From CAZLRH01 sp964562015 (GTDB lineage: Bacteria > Verrucomicrobiota > Verrucomicrobiia > Opitutales > JABDGR01), in the NCBI GenBank assembly GCA_964562015.1, contig CAZLRH010000007.1:1-64000 (forward strand): a stretch of 64,000 nt of DNA, read 5' to 3'. The notes under the pieces are model-generated. The model made no database searches and was not told the DNA's origin. It saw nothing but the letters and a program-made list of their open reading frames with translations. Below are positions 1 through 8,672 of this stretch, in pieces (within the stretch, counting starts at the first letter, position 1; each line of letters starts with the position of its first letter). Position numbers and translations under genes: made by a program.

Positions 1-2
1 TT

Positions 3-1184
3 CACTTTGAGCCGGGCAAGGACGTGCTGGTCATCCGTTACCGCATTGACGGCAATCTCGTGCCCGTGCGCGTGCCGGACAACCTCGTGCGCTTTCAAAA
101 CGCCATCATCTCGCGCATCAAGATCATGGCGAAGCTGAACATTTCCGAGCGCCGCCGGCCGCAGGACGGCCGCATCACCTACAGCAACGGCACGGATGAG
201 ATCGATATTCGTCTCTCCACCCTCCCCACCCTTTACGGCGAGAGCATCAGCTTGCGCTTGCTGTCGCAAAAGTCCCAGCCGCTGTCCATCGAGGAACTCG
301 GCTACCTGCCGGACGACGTGGAAAAAATCACCCCGGCCCTCAAGCGCCCGCACGGCATCGTGCTGGTCACCGGCCCGACCGGTTCGGGCAAGAGCACGAC
401 CCTCACGGCTTTCATCCGCAAAGTCCGCACGCCGGAATTGCGCATCATCACGGTGGAAGACCCGGTCGAATATGAAGTGCCGGGCATCAACCAGACCCAG
501 GTGCACGCCGAAATCGGCCTGACTTTCGCCACGGCGCTGCGCACGGTTTTGCGCCAGGACCCGGACGTGATCATGGTCGGTGAAATTCGCGATCGCGAAA
601 CGGCGGACATCGCCATTCGCGCGTCGCTCACCGGTCACTTGGTGCTCAGCACCCTGCACACCAACGACGCCCCCGGCGCGCTGACCCGCCTGATCGACAT
701 GGGCCTGGAGCCGTTCCTCATCGCTTCCTCGGTCGAACTCATCATCGCCCAGCGTCTCGTGCGCCGCCTGTGCCAGAATTGCAAGGCGCCGTCGGACGAC
801 GAACTCGGCTTCATCGGCTCCTGCCTGGTGTCCTTGAAAATTGACCCCAAGGAAGTCGCCTTCGCCAGCGGGGTGTGCAAGCCGGTCGGGTGCGACTCCT
901 GCCGCAAGCTCGGCTACCGCGGTCGTATCGCCATCTCGGAAATCCTGCACGTCTCGGAAGGCGTCCACGACTTGGTGTTGAAGCGTTCGTCCGCCCGCGA
1001 AATTCGCGATTACGCCCTCGCCCACGGCATGCGCAGTTTGCAAAGTTCCGGCTGGGAATCGTGCAAGCGCGGTCTTACCTCTTTGAACGAAGTCATGGAC
1101 TTTGCGGAAATTCTCGAATCCGAGGACAACCAAAAGAATCAGGACGCCGTGGACAGCGCCGTCGAGGCTGCCGGCAAGAAGTAA
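3..1184 (+). CDS. gspE: GspE/PilB-type secretion or pilus assembly ATPase, 5' end outside window
   Basis: Cytoplasmic hexameric ATPase that powers type II secretion or type IV pilus assembly. The reading frame is open to the left edge and already reads HFEPGKD then VIRYRIDG, the usual N2-domain block, so the N-terminal part lies outside the window. Walker A GPTGSGKSTT is at about 372-401, followed by the Asp box VEDPVEY, the Walker B/His-box segment GEIRDRETADIAIRASLTGH at about 580-640, and STLHTND. Two CxxC pairs (771-782 and 891-902) form the tetracysteine zinc site typical of GspE/PilB and absent from PilT. The gene for a GspF partner follows 45 bp downstream, which fits a secretion or pilus operon. 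Sequence alone does not separate T2SS GspE from PilB. Confidence 0.93.
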   Translation, partial: HFEPGKDVLVIRYRIDGNLVPVRVPDNLVRFQNAIISRIKIMAKLNISERRRPQDGRITYSNGTDEIDIRLSTLPTLYGESISLRLLSQKSQPLSIEELGYLPDDVEKITPALKRPHGIVLVTGPTGSGKSTTLTAFIRKVRTPELRIITVEDPVEYEVPGINQTQVHAEIGLTFATALRTVLRQDPDVIMVGEIRDRETADIAIRASLTGHLVLSTLHTNDAPGALTRLIDMGLEPFLIASSVELIIAQRLVRRLCQNCKAPSDDELGFIGSCLVSLKIDPKEVAFASGVCKPVGCDSCRKLGYRGRIAISEILHVSEGVHDLVLKRSSAREIRDYALAHGMRSLQSSGWESCKRGLTSLNEVMDFAEILESEDNQKNQDAVDSAVEAAGKK

Positions 1185-1229
1185 GCCCATTGACCGCCGC
1201 CCGCGCCATCCTTCTCCTCTTCCCGCCTC

Positions 1230-2546
1230 ATGCCCACCTTCAATTACAAGGCCGTCTCGGACAAGGGTGAATCCACCACCGGGACGATCGATGCGCCGGA
1301 CCGCAAAGCGGTGCAGAGCCGCTTGCTCGCGCGCAAATTACGGGCGACGGAAATCACGATAAAAGGCGCGGCGAGTTCGGCGGCGGTGGCTTCGGCGCGC
1401 GACTCGGCCTCGATTTCCTTCGACGGTCCGCAGAAGAAAACGGCGGTCAAGGCGGGCGCCTCGCGTTACGCCCCCACCTCCAAGATTCTGGAGCCCGAAG
1501 AATTTAAGGGAGAAAAGCACGCCCTGGCGTTTCTTAAAAAACTCCATCAGTTGCACGGCGGCGGCATGCCGCTGGGCGATTCCATCCGCCTGCTGAGTGT
1601 GCGCGTGCAGGACCCGCGCCAGTCCTCCATCGCGGCCCGCCTGTGGAAGGACATCAGCGAAGGCCGCACGCTGGCCAATGCCATGCGCGGGTACCCCAAG
1701 AGCTTTGACTCCTCGATGACCCATTTGATCGAGGCCGGTGAAGGCACGGGCAACCTCGTGCCGGTGCTGGAGAATCTCATCAACCACTTGGAAGAACGCG
1801 CCGAATTGCAGAAGAAAATCATGGGCGGCCTGGCCTACCCCATCTTCATCTGCACCCTGGCCTTTGGCGTCGTGCTGTTGTTCCTGTTTTTCCTGCTACC
1901 GCAAATCCGCAAAATGATGGCGAGCATGGGCGGCCAGCTCAACTTCATGACGACCATCCTCATCGGAATGTCGGAGAGCGCGGTCAAGTACGGGCCGTTC
2001 GTCATGATTTTCCTGGCCATCTTTGCCGCGGTCATTGCCAACTGGCGCCAAAAACCCGAGGGGCGCGCCAAGACGGATGCATGGCTGCTGCGCCTGCCGA
2101 TGCTCAAACGCATTTTTCTGAACAGCGACATCTGCCGCATCTCGAACCTCTGCGCCACGCTCATGGAGAGCGGACTGAACACGACCGAGACGCTGCGCAT
2201 GACCGAGAAGTCGATCAAGAACGTCGTGGTGCAATCGCGGTTTTCCGCCGCGCGCACGCTCATCAACGACGGCGCCTCCTTTTCCAACGCCTTCCGCCAC
2301 TACCACGTGCTGCCGGAACTGGACTTGGACATGCTGGCGGTCGGTGAAAACACCGGCAACATCGGCAAAAGTTTTCGGGAAATTTACCGGATCCACAGCC
2401 GCGAACTGTCCGCGCAGTTTCAGTTGATGACGGTGGTTATCTCGAGTTCGGCCCTCGGGTTTGCGTTCCTCCTCGTCGCCGTGTTGGTGCTCAGCATCGT
2501 CAGCAGCGTGCTGCAAATGGCGAAGTCCATCAACGGCCACCACTAG
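1230..2546 (+). CDS. gspF: Type II secretion system F / PilC family inner-membrane protein
   Basis: Inner-membrane platform protein that couples the upstream GspE-like ATPase to pseudopilus or pilus assembly. The 438 residues begin with the family signature MPTFNYKAVSDKGES. An N-terminal leader of about 95 residues, rich in Ala and Ser at 45-80, is followed by two GspF repeats. The first includes GGGMPLGDSIRLL and MTHLIEAGEGTGNL with a membrane segment near 205-228. The second includes CATLMESGLNTTETL and DLDMLAVGENTGNI with a C-terminal membrane segment near 405-427. Length is slightly above the usual 400 residues. The start ATG at 1230 lies 45 bp after the ATPase stop, so the two genes are probably co-transcribed. 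It is followed by hairpin repeats and a convergent gene, which suggests the operon ends here. Confidence 0.92.
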   Translation: MPTFNYKAVSDKGESTTGTIDAPDRKAVQSRLLARKLRATEITIKGAASSAAVASARDSASISFDGPQKKTAVKAGASRYAPTSKILEPEEFKGEKHALAFLKKLHQLHGGGMPLGDSIRLLSVRVQDPRQSSIAARLWKDISEGRTLANAMRGYPKSFDSSMTHLIEAGEGTGNLVPVLENLINHLEERAELQKKIMGGLAYPIFICTLAFGVVLLFLFFLLPQIRKMMASMGGQLNFMTTILIGMSESAVKYGPFVMIFLAIFAAVIANWRQKPEGRAKTDAWLLRLPMLKRIFLNSDICRISNLCATLMESGLNTTETLRMTEKSIKNVVVQSRFSAARTLINDGASFSNAFRHYHVLPELDLDMLAVGENTGNIGKSFREIYRIHSRELSAQFQLMTVVISSSALGFAFLLVAVLVLSIVSSVLQMAKSINGHH

Positions 2547-2601
2547 GCGGTTAAATTTGAAGGGGAGAGCCGGCAGCGCACTCGGCAGTTTTAGTTGGTG
2601 G

Positions 2602-2653
2602 GGACGCCTCTCCGAGGCGTCCGATACCTTGAACAGACGGCTCGGAGAGCCGT
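2602..2653. repeat. Double palindrome (two short perfect hairpins)
   Basis: Two adjacent perfect inverted repeats: GGACGCCTC-TCC-GAGGCGTCC (2602-2622, 9-bp arms, 3-base loop) and ACGGCTC-GGA-GAGCCGT (2637-2653, 7-bp arms). They lie between the converging gspF and pterin dehydratase genes. No T-run follows, so they resemble dispersed REP-like hairpins more than simple intrinsic terminators, though they could protect or end both transcripts. Confidence 0.6.
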
Positions 2654-2731
2654 TCCCTACCTCAGGACAATCACTTAGCTGCGGCCACAGTTTTTTAGGG
2701 GAATGCTTGAGGCGGGTCGGCGCCCTGCGCT

Positions 2732-3040
2732 CTACTTTTTGGGATGGGAGATTTTTTCAATCTTGCCCGCCAGTGCGACGTCCATGACCGTGACTTTGCC
2801 GCCCGCGTCGTGGGTGTTGAGGGCCAGCGTGACCTTGTTGTAAACGTTGGTCAGCTCCGGATGGTGGTTGAGGGCCTCGGCCTCGAAGGCGAGGCGCACG
2901 ATGAAGGCCAGGGCATCCCGAAAGTTCTTAAACTCAAAGTGCTTGGTCAGTTTGTTTTTGCTGAACGACCAGCCGGGCAATTTCGCCAGGGCGGTTTTGA
3001 TTTCTTTACGAGTTAACGGCTGGCGCTGGGGATTGATCAT
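2732..3040 (-). CDS. Pterin-4a-carbinolamine dehydratase family protein
   Basis: Small cytoplasmic enzyme (102 aa) that dehydrates 4a-hydroxytetrahydropterin in pterin cofactor recycling; some bacterial homologues act in molybdopterin or folate metabolism. The family core is clear: KLPGWSF near residue 23, then EALNHHPEL with the conserved His pair, then VTLALNTHDAGGKVT with the third His. The start chosen is the ATG at 3040 (MINPQRQPL). An upstream in-frame GTG at 3055 would add five residues without family support. No phenylalanine hydroxylase gene is nearby, so the cofactor it serves is unknown. It converges with gspF. Confidence 0.87.
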   Translation of the reverse strand: MINPQRQPLTRKEIKTALAKLPGWSFSKNKLTKHFEFKNFRDALAFIVRLAFEAEALNHHPELTNVYNKVTLALNTHDAGGKVTVMDVALAGKIEKISHPKK

Positions 3041-3383
3041 GGCGCAATGTAGCACGCAAACCCCCTGAATTCCACTTTTCTATTCACCACGGATGACACG
3101 GATGCCACGGATGGAGGAAATCCGGGCTCGCGGGCAAAAATACCTTTTTGATAGCTGCCTAACTAAAGACTGAGGGACGTCGCAAGCGACGCCCCTACCG
3201 CTCACGGCGTTCTCAGGCGTAGGGTTCTCAGGCGTAGGGGCGCCGCTTGCGGCGTTCCCTTCTGGGAATTTCAACGTGAACATCCCTATGCCTTCCTTAA
3301 TCGCGCTTCGATCATGCAATACCCTGCGCGTTTTGGCATCCGTGCCATCCGTGAAATCCGTGGTTATCCAATTGAATTTCAAA
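3041..3383. repeat. Gene-free stretch holding a nested palindromic repeat element
   Basis: No credible gene lies here; an open frame on the minus strand is only a translation of the repeats. The outer arms are CACCACGGATGACACGGATG and following bases (3085-3113) and the inverted copy ATCCGTGCCATCCGTGAAAT and following bases (3338-3366), each made of three ACGGAT units 9 bp apart. Inside is a second inverted pair, GGGACGTCGCAAGCGACGCC (from 3174) and GGCGCCGCTTGCGGCGTTCC (to 3258), plus a direct repeat CTCAGGCGTAGGG at 3212 and 3228. The outer arm type recurs at 12790-12882, so this is a dispersed element of the genome. Confidence 0.65.
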
Positions 3384-4382
3384 TCACTCATCCTTCAACT
3401 CGCGGCCCATCAAATCGGGGATGGCCTGGCGGGGATTCTTGCCGGAGTAGAGAATGGCGTGAATTTCGGCGAGTAAGGGCGCGGCCACTTTCTCCCGCTG
3501 GCAAACATGCATGAAGGCGGCGGCGGTCGTATAGCCTTCGACGACGGTGTGGCGCCCGCGCAACAATTCCTCCGGCGTGCGGCCTTGGGCGAGTTCGAGG
3601 CCGAAGGTACGGTTGCGGCTCCATTCGCCATTGCACGTGGCCACCAAGTCGCCAATGCCGCCGAGGCCGTAAAAGGTCGCCAGTTGCCCGCCGAGGCGGG
3701 TGCCCAGGCGCATCATCTCGTGCAGCGAGCGGGTCAGGTACGCGGCCTTGGCGTTGTCTCCCAGCCCGAGGCCCGCGCAAATGCCCGCGCCGATGGCATA
3801 AACATTTTTCAAGGCCCCGGCCAGTTCGACGCCAATGACATCCCGCGTCAGGTAAACGCGCAGGGACGGGCCGCTAAGGGCCTCCTGGATGCGGCGAGCC
3901 TGCTCTTCCGCGCCGGTGGTGGCGAGGACGACGGCGGTGGGCTTGCTTGCGGCGACTTCGCTGGCGTAGCTGGGGCCGGATAGGCAACCCGAGGGAACGC
4001 CCGGCAGGACTTCGGCCAGGACGGCCAGCGGAGAAAGCAGTGTGTCCACTTCCAGGCCCTTGCACAGCGTGACGAACATCGGCGCGGCCCAGGCGGCGTC
4101 CCTTTGTTTTTTGACCACGCCCGCCCACTCGCGCAAGCCGCGCATCGGGCAGCCGAGCAGCACGAGGTCGGCCTCCATGAGCGCGGGGCGGACTTCGAGG
4201 CCAATTTGCAAATCCGGCGGAAACGGAAAACCAGGCAGATAATCACGATTCTCGCGCGTCGAGGACATCTGCATGGCCTGCTCGAGGCGGCGCGGCACCA
4301 ATGTCACCGTATGGCCGCCGCGGGCGGCATGCAGGGCCAACGCCGTGCCCCACGCCCCAGCGCCGAGAATCGTCACGTTCAT
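3384..4382 (-). CDS. gpsA: Glycerol-3-phosphate dehydrogenase [NAD(P)+]
   Basis: Reduces dihydroxyacetone phosphate to sn-glycerol 3-phosphate, the backbone for phospholipids, in the cytoplasm. The 332-residue protein begins MNVTILGAGAWGTALA, the Rossmann dinucleotide-binding loop. The catalytic lysine regions are LCKGLE near residue 111 and GALKNVYAIGAG near 195, and the C-terminal domain has NRTFGLELAQG and VVEGYTTA. The ATG at 4382 is chosen because the fold starts immediately after it; a longer in-frame start at 4424 adds basic residues with no family match. The length is typical. It stands alone, with the repeat-filled gap downstream and a divergent gene of unknown function upstream. Confidence 0.96.
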   Translation of the reverse strand: MNVTILGAGAWGTALALHAARGGHTVTLVPRRLEQAMQMSSTRENRDYLPGFPFPPDLQIGLEVRPALMEADLVLLGCPMRGLREWAGVVKKQRDAAWAAPMFVTLCKGLEVDTLLSPLAVLAEVLPGVPSGCLSGPSYASEVAASKPTAVVLATTGAEEQARRIQEALSGPSLRVYLTRDVIGVELAGALKNVYAIGAGICAGLGLGDNAKAAYLTRSLHEMMRLGTRLGGQLATFYGLGGIGDLVATCNGEWSRNRTFGLELAQGRTPEELLRGRHTVVEGYTTAAAFMHVCQREKVAAPLLAEIHAILYSGKNPRQAIPDLMGRELKDE

Positions 4383-4505
4383 TAAAGCTAAGTACAAGCG
4401 CCGCGCGCCGACGCCAAGCCGCAAAAATCAAGTAACGCCCAGGCGCATATTCCCAATAATTAATATATAGGCGCTGACCGATTTCGTGCCTATCTTGAAA
4501 ACTTG

Positions 4506-5120
4506 ATGAAAACTCGCGCACTCGTCGCCCTCGGGATGGCATTCCTCGCCGGCCTCGCGGGGTGGCTCCTCCTGCGACCGGCGGCTCCGGAGGCACCGCC
4601 CAAAGTGCCGGCCGCAAAAAGCGCCCCACTCCTGCCCGCCGCGACTGTGCCCAAGGCTCCTGCGCCCGTTCGCGTCGCCGCCCCGATGCTACCCGCAGTG
4701 ACACCGGTTCAAAATGAAACGCCGGCCAAGGCCGAATCGCCTCTCCCTGCCGCGCCCGTGACTTTCACGGCCGTGCCGCAGGCAGATTTGCAGAGTGCGA
4801 TTGCCACGGGCGCGCATTTCATGGAAACGCGGGATCTGGCGGGCTTGATCAGGGTGTTGATGCCGCCGGACGAACTCAAGGGCATGGCAGAATCCGGCAA
4901 AGCCGCGACGCCCGAGGAGGCCGCCGATTTCTTGCGCCACGAAATGCCCGACATCGAGGAACGCGTCATGGAAATGCTGCCGGCGATGCGCCTGATTCAG
5001 GGACAAACGCCGGAGTTAAATCCCGAGGGGACCGAAGCGAATTATCCGCTCGATCCGCCCTTAGGTGATGAAAAAAACATCACTTTTTACAAGGTGGACG
5101 GCTTTTGGTATTTAAAGTGA
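4506..5120 (+). CDS. Hypothetical membrane-anchored Pro/Ala-rich protein
   Basis: Not recognised. The 204 residues begin with a signal-anchor-like segment (MKTRALVALGMAFLAGLAGW) followed by a Pro/Ala-rich stretch to about residue 85 that would span the periplasm. A compact C-terminal part of about 110 residues contains METRDLAGLIRVLMPPDEL and ends in KVDGFWYLK. That ending, with a hydrophobic and aromatic close, resembles small extracytoplasmic domains such as DUF4440/SnoaL-like folds, but the similarity is weak. The ATG at 4506 is preferred to the TTG just before it. It is divergent from gpsA with a 123-bp gap. The repeat array begins about 80 bp after the stop. Confidence 0.6.
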   Translation: MKTRALVALGMAFLAGLAGWLLLRPAAPEAPPKVPAAKSAPLLPAATVPKAPAPVRVAAPMLPAVTPVQNETPAKAESPLPAAPVTFTAVPQADLQSAIATGAHFMETRDLAGLIRVLMPPDELKGMAESGKAATPEEAADFLRHEMPDIEERVMEMLPAMRLIQGQTPELNPEGTEANYPLDPPLGDEKNITFYKVDGFWYLK

Positions 5121-5202
5121 TGGCGCTGTGGGTGAGCCAGCTCGGCGTCTGAGAAAAAACATCTGCCGATTAGGGCGTGTTTTAAGTTAATCTCCGACGG
5201 CG

Positions 5203-5416
5203 CGCGGTGGGCAGCGCGCCCTACCCACGAATGGTGCTCTAGGTAGGGTGCTGTGTGGCCAGCGCGCCCTACCCATGAATGGTGCTCTAGGTAGGGTGCT
5301 GTGTGGCCAGCGCGCCCTACCGACGAATGGTGTTAAAAGTAGGGTGCGGTGAGGGCGGCGCGCCTTACCAATGAATGGTGCTTTGGGTAGGGCGCGGTGC
5401 CCTCACCGCGCCGCAT
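5203..5416. repeat. 48-bp tandem repeat array with internal palindromes
   Basis: Four full copies and a fifth partial copy of a 48-bp unit. The anchor AGCGCGCCCT occurs at 5213, 5261 and 5309, with variants at 5357 and 5405, all exactly 48 bp apart. Each junction can fold: GGTAGGG at 5242-5248 pairs with CCCTACC at 5267-5273 around a GC-rich loop, and later copies are compensated (TAGGGCGCGG with CCGCGCC). The 5121-5440 gap holds no gene. The array lies between the end of a hypothetical gene and the end of an efflux gene, so it could act as a transcription or mRNA-stability barrier for both. Confidence 0.8.
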
Positions 5417-5440
5417 TTTTATGCCAGCTTTTAAAAAAGC

Positions 5441-7048
5441 TTAATCGGCCTCGATATGCGCGCCCTTCGCGGCGACGGAGCGACGCATAAGCGGAAGGAG
5501 GAAAACCAGCAACGCCGCCAAGGCCGCGAGCGACCAGAAGATGTCAAAATACGCCAGCGACAAGGCTTGCTGGAGTCGCAGCCCTTCCAGGCTGTTCAAG
5601 GCCAGGCTTTGCGCCAGCGGCGCGTCGCCGGTTTGTTGCAGATAAAAGGCCTGACCCTGCTGAAAAAAGTCGTGGACAGCGGGATTAAGCGGATCGAGCC
5701 ATTCATTCAGGCGCAATTGGTGAAATTGATCGCGGCGTTCCTGGATGGTCTGCGCCAGGGAGGTACCCACGCTGCCGCCCTCGTTGCGCAACAGGGCGAG
5801 CAAACCCACGGCGGCCCCGCGCATTTCCGCCGGAATGTACATAAACGCCGCCACGTTGAGCGGGGCAAAAATCATCGAGAGCCCGGCGATGACCACCACG
5901 CGCGGCCGGACGACCTGCCAGGGACTGATGTCCAAATTCAAACGCGACATCCAATAATTTCCGAGGGCGACCGTGACCAGCCCCGCGGCCATGAGGTAGC
6001 GCGTGTCCACGCCGCGGGAAATCAGCACGCCCACGATCATCAGGACCATGAGGGCGCCCACGCCGGCGGGTGAAAGCACGAGGCCGGAGGTCGTGGCATC
6101 GTAGCCAAAGAGGGATTGCAACAAACCGGGCAGCGAGACGGTGTTGGCGTAGAGAATGGCGAACGCACAAAAGATAATGATGGAACACATGCGAAAATTA
6201 CGATCCGCCAGGGTGCGAAAATTGACCAGGGGATTGGCGGTGTTCATTTCGCGCCAGACCAGTCCGCCCAGGCTCAAAACAAAGAGCGCCAGCAGCGACT
6301 GCACGCGGCCAAAGGGGTCTTCGAGCCAATCCCATTCCTGCCCCTTGCTGAGCAGAATTTCCCAGGAGACCATGGTGAGCGCGAGCAGGCCGAGGCCGAG
6401 CGTATCGAACGGCCGGCGTTGCTGCGCCATCTTGGCCCGCTCCGCCACGAGGTAGTCGGGATCCTGCACCACCTTCCCGCAAAGAAATCCCGCCAGCAGG
6501 CCGACCGGCACATTCAGGTAAAAAATCCAACGCCAGCCATAATTATCCGTGATATAGCCACCCAGCGTGGGGCCGACCACCGGCGCGAGCAGCGCGGCCA
6601 TGGCGAACAGCGTCATCGCCAGGCCCTGTTTTTCCTTGGGAAAGGCATCCAGCAGAATGCCCTGGCTGGATGGTTGCAGTCCGCCGCCGGCCAAGCCTTG
6701 CAGCACGCGTGCGGCAATCAACACATTTAGGCTGGTCGCCATGCCGCAGAGGGCCGACGCCAGCGTAAAAACCGCGATGGACAAAAGAAAATAATTCCGC
6801 CGGCCCAGCCGCGCGCCAAGCCAGCCGGACATCGGCAGGATAATGGCATTGGCCGCCAGGTAACTGGTGATGACCCATTCGCTGTCCGTGACCGGGGCCG
6901 ACAATCCGCCCGCGATATAACGCAACGCCACATTCGCGATGGTCGTGTCCAGCACCTCCATGAACGTCGGAATCACCACCGCCCCGGCCACCAGCCACGG
7001 GCTGACCGTTCGCCGCGGTGCCGCGAGACTGAGGGTGGCCGCCGTCAT
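5441..7048 (-). CDS. DHA2-family (EmrB/QacA type) multidrug MFS transporter
   Basis: Inner-membrane proton-driven drug exporter with 14 predicted membrane spans in 535 residues, the usual size for EmrB. Signatures include FMEVLDTTIANVALRYIAGG in helix 1, WVITSYLAANAI in helix 2, the motif-A loop GWLGARLGRRNYF, and the motif-C helix ALLAPVVGPTLGGYITDNYG with WRWIFYLNVPVGL. Its start overlaps the stop of the upstream membrane-fusion gene by 4 bp (ATGA at 7045-7048), so the two are translationally coupled and form an EmrAB-like pair working with an outer-membrane channel encoded elsewhere. The substrate cannot be told from sequence. Confidence 0.93.
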   Translation of the reverse strand: MTAATLSLAAPRRTVSPWLVAGAVVIPTFMEVLDTTIANVALRYIAGGLSAPVTDSEWVITSYLAANAIILPMSGWLGARLGRRNYFLLSIAVFTLASALCGMATSLNVLIAARVLQGLAGGGLQPSSQGILLDAFPKEKQGLAMTLFAMAALLAPVVGPTLGGYITDNYGWRWIFYLNVPVGLLAGFLCGKVVQDPDYLVAERAKMAQQRRPFDTLGLGLLALTMVSWEILLSKGQEWDWLEDPFGRVQSLLALFVLSLGGLVWREMNTANPLVNFRTLADRNFRMCSIIIFCAFAILYANTVSLPGLLQSLFGYDATTSGLVLSPAGVGALMVLMIVGVLISRGVDTRYLMAAGLVTVALGNYWMSRLNLDISPWQVVRPRVVVIAGLSMIFAPLNVAAFMYIPAEMRGAAVGLLALLRNEGGSVGTSLAQTIQERRDQFHQLRLNEWLDPLNPAVHDFFQQGQAFYLQQTGDAPLAQSLALNSLEGLRLQQALSLAYFDIFWSLAALAALLVFLLPLMRRSVAAKGAHIEAD

Positions 7049-8523
7049 GACCGCGGCGCCGACTCCGTCGCGGGGGCGGCCGGCGGCAGATAGGGTTGCA
7101 GGATCTTCCCGGCCTCGGGGCCGGCGGGCGCTTCGTTCACGTTGACCGTCGGCGTCACCGACAAACCAATGAAGAGCGGAGTCTGCTCCGGGTCATAATT
7201 GACCAGCTCGATGCGCACCGGCAGGCGTTGGACGACTTTGACGAAATTACCGGTGGCATTTTGGGCGGGCAGCAAGGCGAGCGTCGAGCCGGTGCCCACG
7301 GTGAAGCCGGAAATGCGTCCGGTGAATTTCTGGTGGCGGCCATACATATCGGCCTCAATTTCCACCGGCTGGCCGATGCGCAAGCGGGCCAATTGCGTCT
7401 CCTTGAAATTGGCGTCGACCCAAATTTCGGTGAGCGAGCGCACGGCCATCAGGCTTTGCCCGGCGACCACATTGTTGCCGGGGTTCACGTTGCGGCGCGT
7501 GACCACACCATCAATTTCGGAAATCACATCGCAGTAGCTCAAATTCAATTTCGCCTGGTCGAGCAGGCGCTGCGCCTGAACGAGTTTCGATTCGGCCTGC
7601 TTGACGGCGGGCGCGTCCTTGAGCAATTGCGCGTAGATGTTGTCGATGTTCCCGGCCGGGTCGCGCTTGTAAAATTCGGTGACCATGTCTTTGGGGGTCA
7701 TGTTAAAGGACATGAACACTCCGAGTGGCGCAACGGCCTGCATCAAACTCGCCTGGGCTTGCTTGACGGAGGAAAAAGTCTGGTCCAATTCGTCGGGTAC
7801 TTGGGCGAGATCGTCGCTGGTCGCGGGAGCCGGCGGCAGGCCCAAAGCGACGCGGATTTGATACACGCCCTGCAGGGCCTGTTCGACTTGAGACTTCGAG
7901 ACGAGCAGCGCTTCATTGGCTCTTTCCCAATCCTGCCGGGTGACCACCCCGGCATCGACCAGTTGGGAAGCGCGATCGAATTCGGCCTGCTTCTGGTTCA
8001 TGGTGGCCTTTTGCGAGGCGAGGACCGCCACTTTGGAACGGAGCAACGCCACTTGGTTGTCCACGTCCTCGATCGAGCGCTCCAAATTGAAACGCAGGCT
8101 GCGGGCTTGGGCTTCAGCTCCGCGGACTTGGGCTTGCGCGACAATTAGATCGGCCTGCGCCGCAGCCACCGCCGCCGTGGCGATGTCCACTTCCACCTGG
8201 TAGGGGGTCTTGTCGAGCTGCACGAGCAAATCCCCTTTTTTCACGCGGTTGTTGTCCTCGACCAAAACGCGGGCCACCTGGCCGGGCACGCGAGGGGCCA
8301 CAAAAGTGACGTGCCCATTCACGTACGCATCGTCCGTGGAAATCAGGCCCCGCGAGCTGAGCCAATATCCGCCACCCGCGAGCACGAGCAAAAGCACGAT
8401 TCCACCGAGGATAAATTTCTGTTTGCCGCCGACGCCTTTGACCTTGGCGGGCGCGGACGGCGCGGGCGGGCTCGATGGCGCGGTCGAAGCCGGCGCGGAG
8501 ACGGTAGATGCGGGCGAAGCCAT
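7045..8523 (-). CDS. HlyD/EmrA-family membrane fusion protein
   Basis: Periplasmic adaptor that links the DHA2 pump to an outer-membrane channel. The 492 residues have a Pro/Ala-rich cytoplasmic N-terminus, one membrane anchor (FILGGIVLLLVLAGGGYWLS), the first lipoyl half with YVNGHVTFVAPRVPGQV, a long alpha-hairpin, the second lipoyl half (SYCDVISEIDGVVTRRNVNPGNNV) and a beta-barrel (LPVRIELVNYDPEQTPLFIGLSV). It is about 100 residues longer than E. coli EmrA. The extra length lies in the hairpin between GVYQIRVALG and LLKDAPAVKQAESKLVQAQ. The ATG at 8523 is chosen over an in-frame TTG four codons earlier. It is first in a two-gene operon with the pump. Confidence 0.92.
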   Translation of the reverse strand: MASPASTVSAPASTAPSSPPAPSAPAKVKGVGGKQKFILGGIVLLLVLAGGGYWLSSRGLISTDDAYVNGHVTFVAPRVPGQVARVLVEDNNRVKKGDLLVQLDKTPYQVEVDIATAAVAAAQADLIVAQAQVRGAEAQARSLRFNLERSIEDVDNQVALLRSKVAVLASQKATMNQKQAEFDRASQLVDAGVVTRQDWERANEALLVSKSQVEQALQGVYQIRVALGLPPAPATSDDLAQVPDELDQTFSSVKQAQASLMQAVAPLGVFMSFNMTPKDMVTEFYKRDPAGNIDNIYAQLLKDAPAVKQAESKLVQAQRLLDQAKLNLSYCDVISEIDGVVTRRNVNPGNNVVAGQSLMAVRSLTEIWVDANFKETQLARLRIGQPVEIEADMYGRHQKFTGRISGFTVGTGSTLALLPAQNATGNFVKVVQRLPVRIELVNYDPEQTPLFIGLSVTPTVNVNEAPAGPEAGKILQPYLPPAAPATESAPRS

Positions 8524-8672
8524 GATACGCGACAATTACGCCGTTTTAGATAACCACCCACCGATTAGGCGAGGACAAAAAATCCCCAGGACCTTATTTG
8601 CTGCAAGGCTTATGCCAAAATCGCAAAATATTTCCGGCACGCCATTCTCCGGCGCGGGCAACCATTTCGCGA

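Noticed and set aside
3080..3391. 103-aa open frame on the minus strand
   Set aside because: It is a translation of the ACGGAT and CGCAAGCG repeats (reads TTDFTDGTDAK), with no domain and no family likeness.
5203..5416. Repeat array as a CRISPR
   Set aside because: The units are contiguous 48-bp tandem copies with no unique spacers and no cas genes nearby.
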